This document shows, piece after piece, positions 6,097 through 8,807 of a DNA stretch of 8,807 nt (within the stretch, counting starts at the first letter, position 1; the number at the start of each line of letters is the position of its first letter). The stretch comes from Bacteroidales bacterium. Lineage in GTDB: Bacteria > Bacteroidota > Bacteroidia > Bacteroidales > GCA-2748055. Both the position numbers and the translations under genes were made by a program. The notes under the pieces are model-generated. The model made no database searches, had not been told where the DNA came from, and saw only the letters and a program-made list of their open reading frames with translations. The stretch lies in assembly GCA_023135025.1 (NCBI GenBank), contig JAGLTY010000064.1:1-8807 (forward strand), read 5' to 3'.

Positions 6097-7716
6097 TTAA
6101 CGAAATAGTTCCGTGAAGATACGACTATTTTCACTGGCGGTGGTATCCACTTCAACCACCGACAATCCGGTGCCGGGAGCTAAAAGAGACTCTATCTGAC
6201 GGTCCAGTTCATGGAAGCCGGCAGCACGCCCGAACCTTCTGCCAAATGCTCCGGAGAGCAGCTCCAGCGATACCGGGTGATGGGTAACACTGAACTCCTC
6301 AAAAAATGCCATACGGCCGGGACCCTTCAGCAGGCGGAAAATACCTCCTCCTCCATCATTCAGCACAACAATCTTCAGGTTCTCCGGAAAATCCTTGTTC
6401 CAGAGGGCATTGGAGTCATATACAAAACTAAGGTCACCCACCAGCAGCAGGTGTTGATGGTTTGAGACCATGGCCGCTCCCACCGCTGCAGAGAGTGAAC
6501 CGTCGATCCCCGATGTACCCCTGTTGGAGTAGTATTCCAGATCGGGCCGCACAGGCACCAGTTGTGAATTTCGTATGGAGGTACTGTTACCCAGATGGAT
6601 TACCGTATGAGAAGGAACCGCATCCAGGATCCGTCCAACTGCAGTCAGGTTCCCAAATGGAGCCTGCCGAAGATAGGTTGTGGCACGATCGCACTCCCTC
6701 TCCTCTATCTCTTTCCATAATGGCAGGTACTGGTTATCAACCTCGCCCGACCCTGTCAGCTTTTCCAGCAGGCCTGCGATTGAGGGTTCTTCCGGAAGCT
6801 CTATTATCTCCGCGCTCTCCAGCGATTGCACAAATAGCTTCATCCGCTTGGAGACCACCTGTTGTCCAAAGGCGATCACCAGGTCGGGAGCAAGTGTGGC
6901 CCGCTCATCATCTGAAGCACCTGACAGCACAAGTTCGGGTGTGGATATAAAATGGTCAGATGTCAGGTTGGAGATATTCTCTGCCACCACCACAGCCTGA
7001 CTACACAGCTGCACCTTTTCAAGTGCTTTTTGCAGCGCAGCATCTCTCTTTCCCATGCCAGCCAGAATCATCACCTTCCTGCCGGTCAGATCAATGGCTG
7101 GTCCTGTAATGGTCCCGGAAGAGGGGAATTCGAATTCAATCTCAGCTTCTTTCTGTGAAAGCAAGGAGGCAGGAAGCGGATCATAAAGGGGTTCTGTGAG
7201 TGGCAGGTTCAGATGCACAGGGCCTGCCGGATAGCGAACAGCCTCCCTGAAAAGCCTCTCTACCGCCTGGATACCTCTCTTCAGTTCACCCTCCTCTCTT
7301 ACCTCGGCAGGAAATTCAAAAAAGCCCTTTGAGAAGTTGAAATAGGGTGCGCGCTGATCGGTCACCTGGTTGTTAAACTGGGAGAGGATCTCCCTGGGAC
7401 GGTCGGCTGTCAGCACTACTAGGGGAATCTGCTGCTGAAAAGCTTCAGCCACAGCCGGCGAGAGATTCATAACTGCGGTACCCGAAGTGGTGACCACCAC
7501 CACTGGTTTGTCCAGCTGCCGGGCCATTCCCAGTGCCACATATCCGGCAGACCGCTCATCCACAATACTGTGACAGATAAATCTCTTATCTGACGTAAAA
7601 AGCTGTATAAGTGGCGCATTCCGGCTTCCGGGAGCAATGATAACATGCCTGGCTTCAACCCTTTCAACCAGTGGACCCAGTTCGGCAATATGTTGAAGAT
7701 GGTGCATCGGTATCAC
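6097..7716 (-). CDS. menD: 2-succinyl-5-enolpyruvyl-6-hydroxy-3-cyclohexene-1-carboxylate synthase MenD
   Basis: MenD is a thiamine-diphosphate enzyme that adds the succinic semialdehyde unit of 2-oxoglutarate to isochorismate, giving SEPHCHC. At 539 residues it has the usual length and three domains. The N-terminal pyrimidine-binding domain has PGSRNAPL at 29-36 and Glu54 in VDERSAGY, the Glu that activates ThDP. A central domain spans about 200-350. The C-terminal pyrophosphate-binding domain has GNSTSIRNSQ (376-385, Arg382), SNRGTSGIDG (397-406, Arg399), GDLSF at 427 and VLNDGGGGIF at 451, which together form the GD...N Mg-ThDP motif. Family arginines that bind isochorismate are in place. 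The start taken is GTG at 7716, which overlaps the menF stop as GTGA. An ATG three codons later (7707) is a credible alternative, and neither has a clear Shine-Dalgarno. The stop is 13 nt before menB. No defects are seen. Confidence 0.97.
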   Translation of the reverse strand: MIPMHHLQHIAELGPLVERVEARHVIIAPGSRNAPLIQLFTSDKRFICHSIVDERSAGYVALGMARQLDKPVVVVTTSGTAVMNLSPAVAEAFQQQIPLVVLTADRPREILSQFNNQVTDQRAPYFNFSKGFFEFPAEVREEGELKRGIQAVERLFREAVRYPAGPVHLNLPLTEPLYDPLPASLLSQKEAEIEFEFPSSGTITGPAIDLTGRKVMILAGMGKRDAALQKALEKVQLCSQAVVVAENISNLTSDHFISTPELVLSGASDDERATLAPDLVIAFGQQVVSKRMKLFVQSLESAEIIELPEEPSIAGLLEKLTGSGEVDNQYLPLWKEIEERECDRATTYLRQAPFGNLTAVGRILDAVPSHTVIHLGNSTSIRNSQLVPVRPDLEYYSNRGTSGIDGSLSAAVGAAMVSNHQHLLLVGDLSFVYDSNALWNKDFPENLKIVVLNDGGGGIFRLLKGPGRMAFFEEFSVTHHPVSLELLSGAFGRRFGRAAGFHELDRQIESLLAPGTGLSVVEVDTTASENSRIFTELFR

Positions 7717-8807
7717 TCAAGGTTTTTGATATAAGTTCCCATGATCTTCAACAGCGACTGTGCCTTCAAATCAGTTTCGTTCCACTCTTCTCCCGGATCC
7801 GATTCAAGAGTAATCCCACCACCCACATAGAGAGAGATATATTCCGGTGTTACTTTCATACAGCGCAGGTTCACAAAAAGGTCGGTCTCTCCGTGATGCA
7901 ATACCGGTCCCAGGAATCCCGTATAGTAGTTCCTGTCGTGCGGCTCCAGCTGCTTGATAAAACGGATGGAATCCTCTTTGGGCTGACCCGCCACAGCCGG
8001 TGTGGGATGCATGGCATCTACAAACTCCCACAGTCTGCCATTGAGCCTGTTAAAATCGAAGGTGAAATCGGTACGCAGGTGCAGCAGGTTCCCTGCTTTC
8101 TTAACATATGGGGAACTTATCCTGTAATCCTTCACATCGAATGCCCTTAAGACATCATGGATATAGCGGGTGACATACTCCTGTTCCAGCACCTCCTTGG
8201 CGGTCCACCTGTTAATATCAAGGTGCTTCTCTGCATAAGGTCTGGTTCCTGCCAGCGACACAGTGGATACCTTCCCTTCCCGGAGTCTGAGCAGAGGTTC
8301 AGGAGAGGCACCAAGCCAGAAGTGTTCATCGCTTTTAAAGAGATAGGTGAAGGCGTTGGGGTGCCTTCTGCATATGGACTGATACAGTTTGGGGACAATC
8401 TCCATATGGTTCCCTTTCACCACCCTGATGCGGGAAAGCACCGCCTTTTGAAAGGCACCGGTGGCAATGGACGACTTGATGGCATCCACCTGCTCCATAT
8501 AGGCTTCTCTCTCTGTCACCACCGGAGCTGCGCCATTCCATTGAGGCTGTGGCCTCGATTCAAGGTTCTCCACGTTCCGGATGGTCTCCGAGGAGATCTC
8601 CTCCCCATCGATCACCATATCGGGTTTAATCAATATATAGCGGTGACCGTTCCTGGTATCGAAGGGTGCCATGATAAAGCCGGTCTCCCCGGAAATATCC
8701 CTGATCGTTTTCCACTCTACATTTCCCGGAGTGGTCTGAATATAGGTGGTGGAATGCTCCTGCTGAGGCAGACGAAAGGTTACAAAAGGGAGATTTTTGG
8801 CAATAGA
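7713..8807 (-). CDS. menF: Isochorismate synthase MenF (5' end cut off by window edge)
   Basis: This enzyme converts chorismate to isochorismate, the committed step of menaquinone synthesis, in the cytoplasm with Mg2+. The frame stays open from the ATG at 8672 to the right edge, adding 45 residues that include a plausible N-terminal strand (LPFVTFRLP). The 8672 ATG is therefore probably internal, and 364 residues are visible. In visible-fragment numbering the chorismate-binding fold shows FQKAVLSR (Lys121, matching the general-base Lys of isochorismate synthases), GASPEPLL (166-173), LAGTRP (185-190), HPTPAVAG (267-274) and the C-terminal GGGIT segment (329-333) followed by ESDPGEEWNET. The Lys and the AGT motif, plus the adjacent menD, favour isochorismate synthase over TrpE, PabB or salicylate synthase. 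Bacterial MenF proteins are often about 360-430 residues, so little is likely missing. Its TGA stop overlaps the menD GTG start. The operon promoter must lie upstream, outside the window. Confidence 0.95.
   Translation of the reverse strand, partial: SIAKNLPFVTFRLPQQEHSTTYIQTTPGNVEWKTIRDISGETGFIMAPFDTRNGHRYILIKPDMVIDGEEISSETIRNVENLESRPQPQWNGAAPVVTEREAYMEQVDAIKSSIATGAFQKAVLSRIRVVKGNHMEIVPKLYQSICRRHPNAFTYLFKSDEHFWLGASPEPLLRLREGKVSTVSLAGTRPYAEKHLDINRWTAKEVLEQEYVTRYIHDVLRAFDVKDYRISSPYVKKAGNLLHLRTDFTFDFNRLNGRLWEFVDAMHPTPAVAGQPKEDSIRFIKQLEPHDRNYYTGFLGPVLHHGETDLFVNLRCMKVTPEYISLYVGGGITLESDPGEEWNETDLKAQSLLKIMGTYIKNLE

Noticed and set aside
5448..6116. 222-codon plus-strand open frame opposite menB
   Set aside because: It fully overlaps a strongly conserved menB; the encoded sequence has no recognisable domain.
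7713..8807. Anthranilate or aminodeoxychorismate synthase component I (TrpE/PabB)
   Set aside because: It has the isochorismate-synthase Lys in FQKAVLSR and the AGT motif, is directly coupled to menD, and no glutamine amidotransferase partner is nearby.

Overview
The window is a minus-strand gene cluster for menaquinone (vitamin K2) biosynthesis, with two accessory genes at its downstream end and an AT-rich gene-free stretch at the far left. I infer a Bacteroidota organism (probably class Bacteroidia). The reasons are the style of the Men proteins (a short MenE, a compact MenF), the lack of strong Shine-Dalgarno sequences before the starts, and one short upstream segment matching the Bacteroidota -7 element. 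This is inference from sequence style; no marker gene is present.

Layout in transcription order, right to left. menF (isochorismate synthase) enters from the right edge, so its true start and the main operon promoter lie outside the window. Then come menD (SEPHCHC synthase, ThDP-dependent), menB (DHNA-CoA synthase), menA (DHNA prenyltransferase, membrane), menC (o-succinylbenzoate synthase) and menE (OSB-CoA ligase). Next is a membrane-anchored two-domain protein (SRPBCC/START-like plus GyrI-like effector-binding domain), and last a YkgJ-type cysteine-cluster protein. All eight genes share a strand. Spacings run from overlaps to 38 nt, so they are almost certainly one operon with strong translational coupling: GTGA overlaps at menF/menD and available at menC/menE, TAA directly followed by ATG at menA/menC, and a 1-nt gap at the last junction.

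Together the enzymes give chorismate -> isochorismate -> SEPHCHC -> (SHCHC) -> OSB -> OSB-CoA -> DHNA-CoA, and DHNA -> demethylmenaquinone. Not encoded here are menH (SEPHCHC -> SHCHC), the DHNA-CoA thioesterase and the final methyltransferase menG/ubiE. These must be elsewhere, be replaced, or lie upstream of the window.

Bases 1-459 hold no gene I can support. They contain several inverted repeats, the best being a 10+4 bp stem at 87-157 and a 9 bp hairpin at 333-358, but no textbook intrinsic terminator right after the last gene. The most unusual part of the window is the pairing of the two uncharacterised accessory genes with a quinone pathway. Everything else looks like a conventional, intact men operon, and I found no phage, IS, CRISPR or tRNA features.
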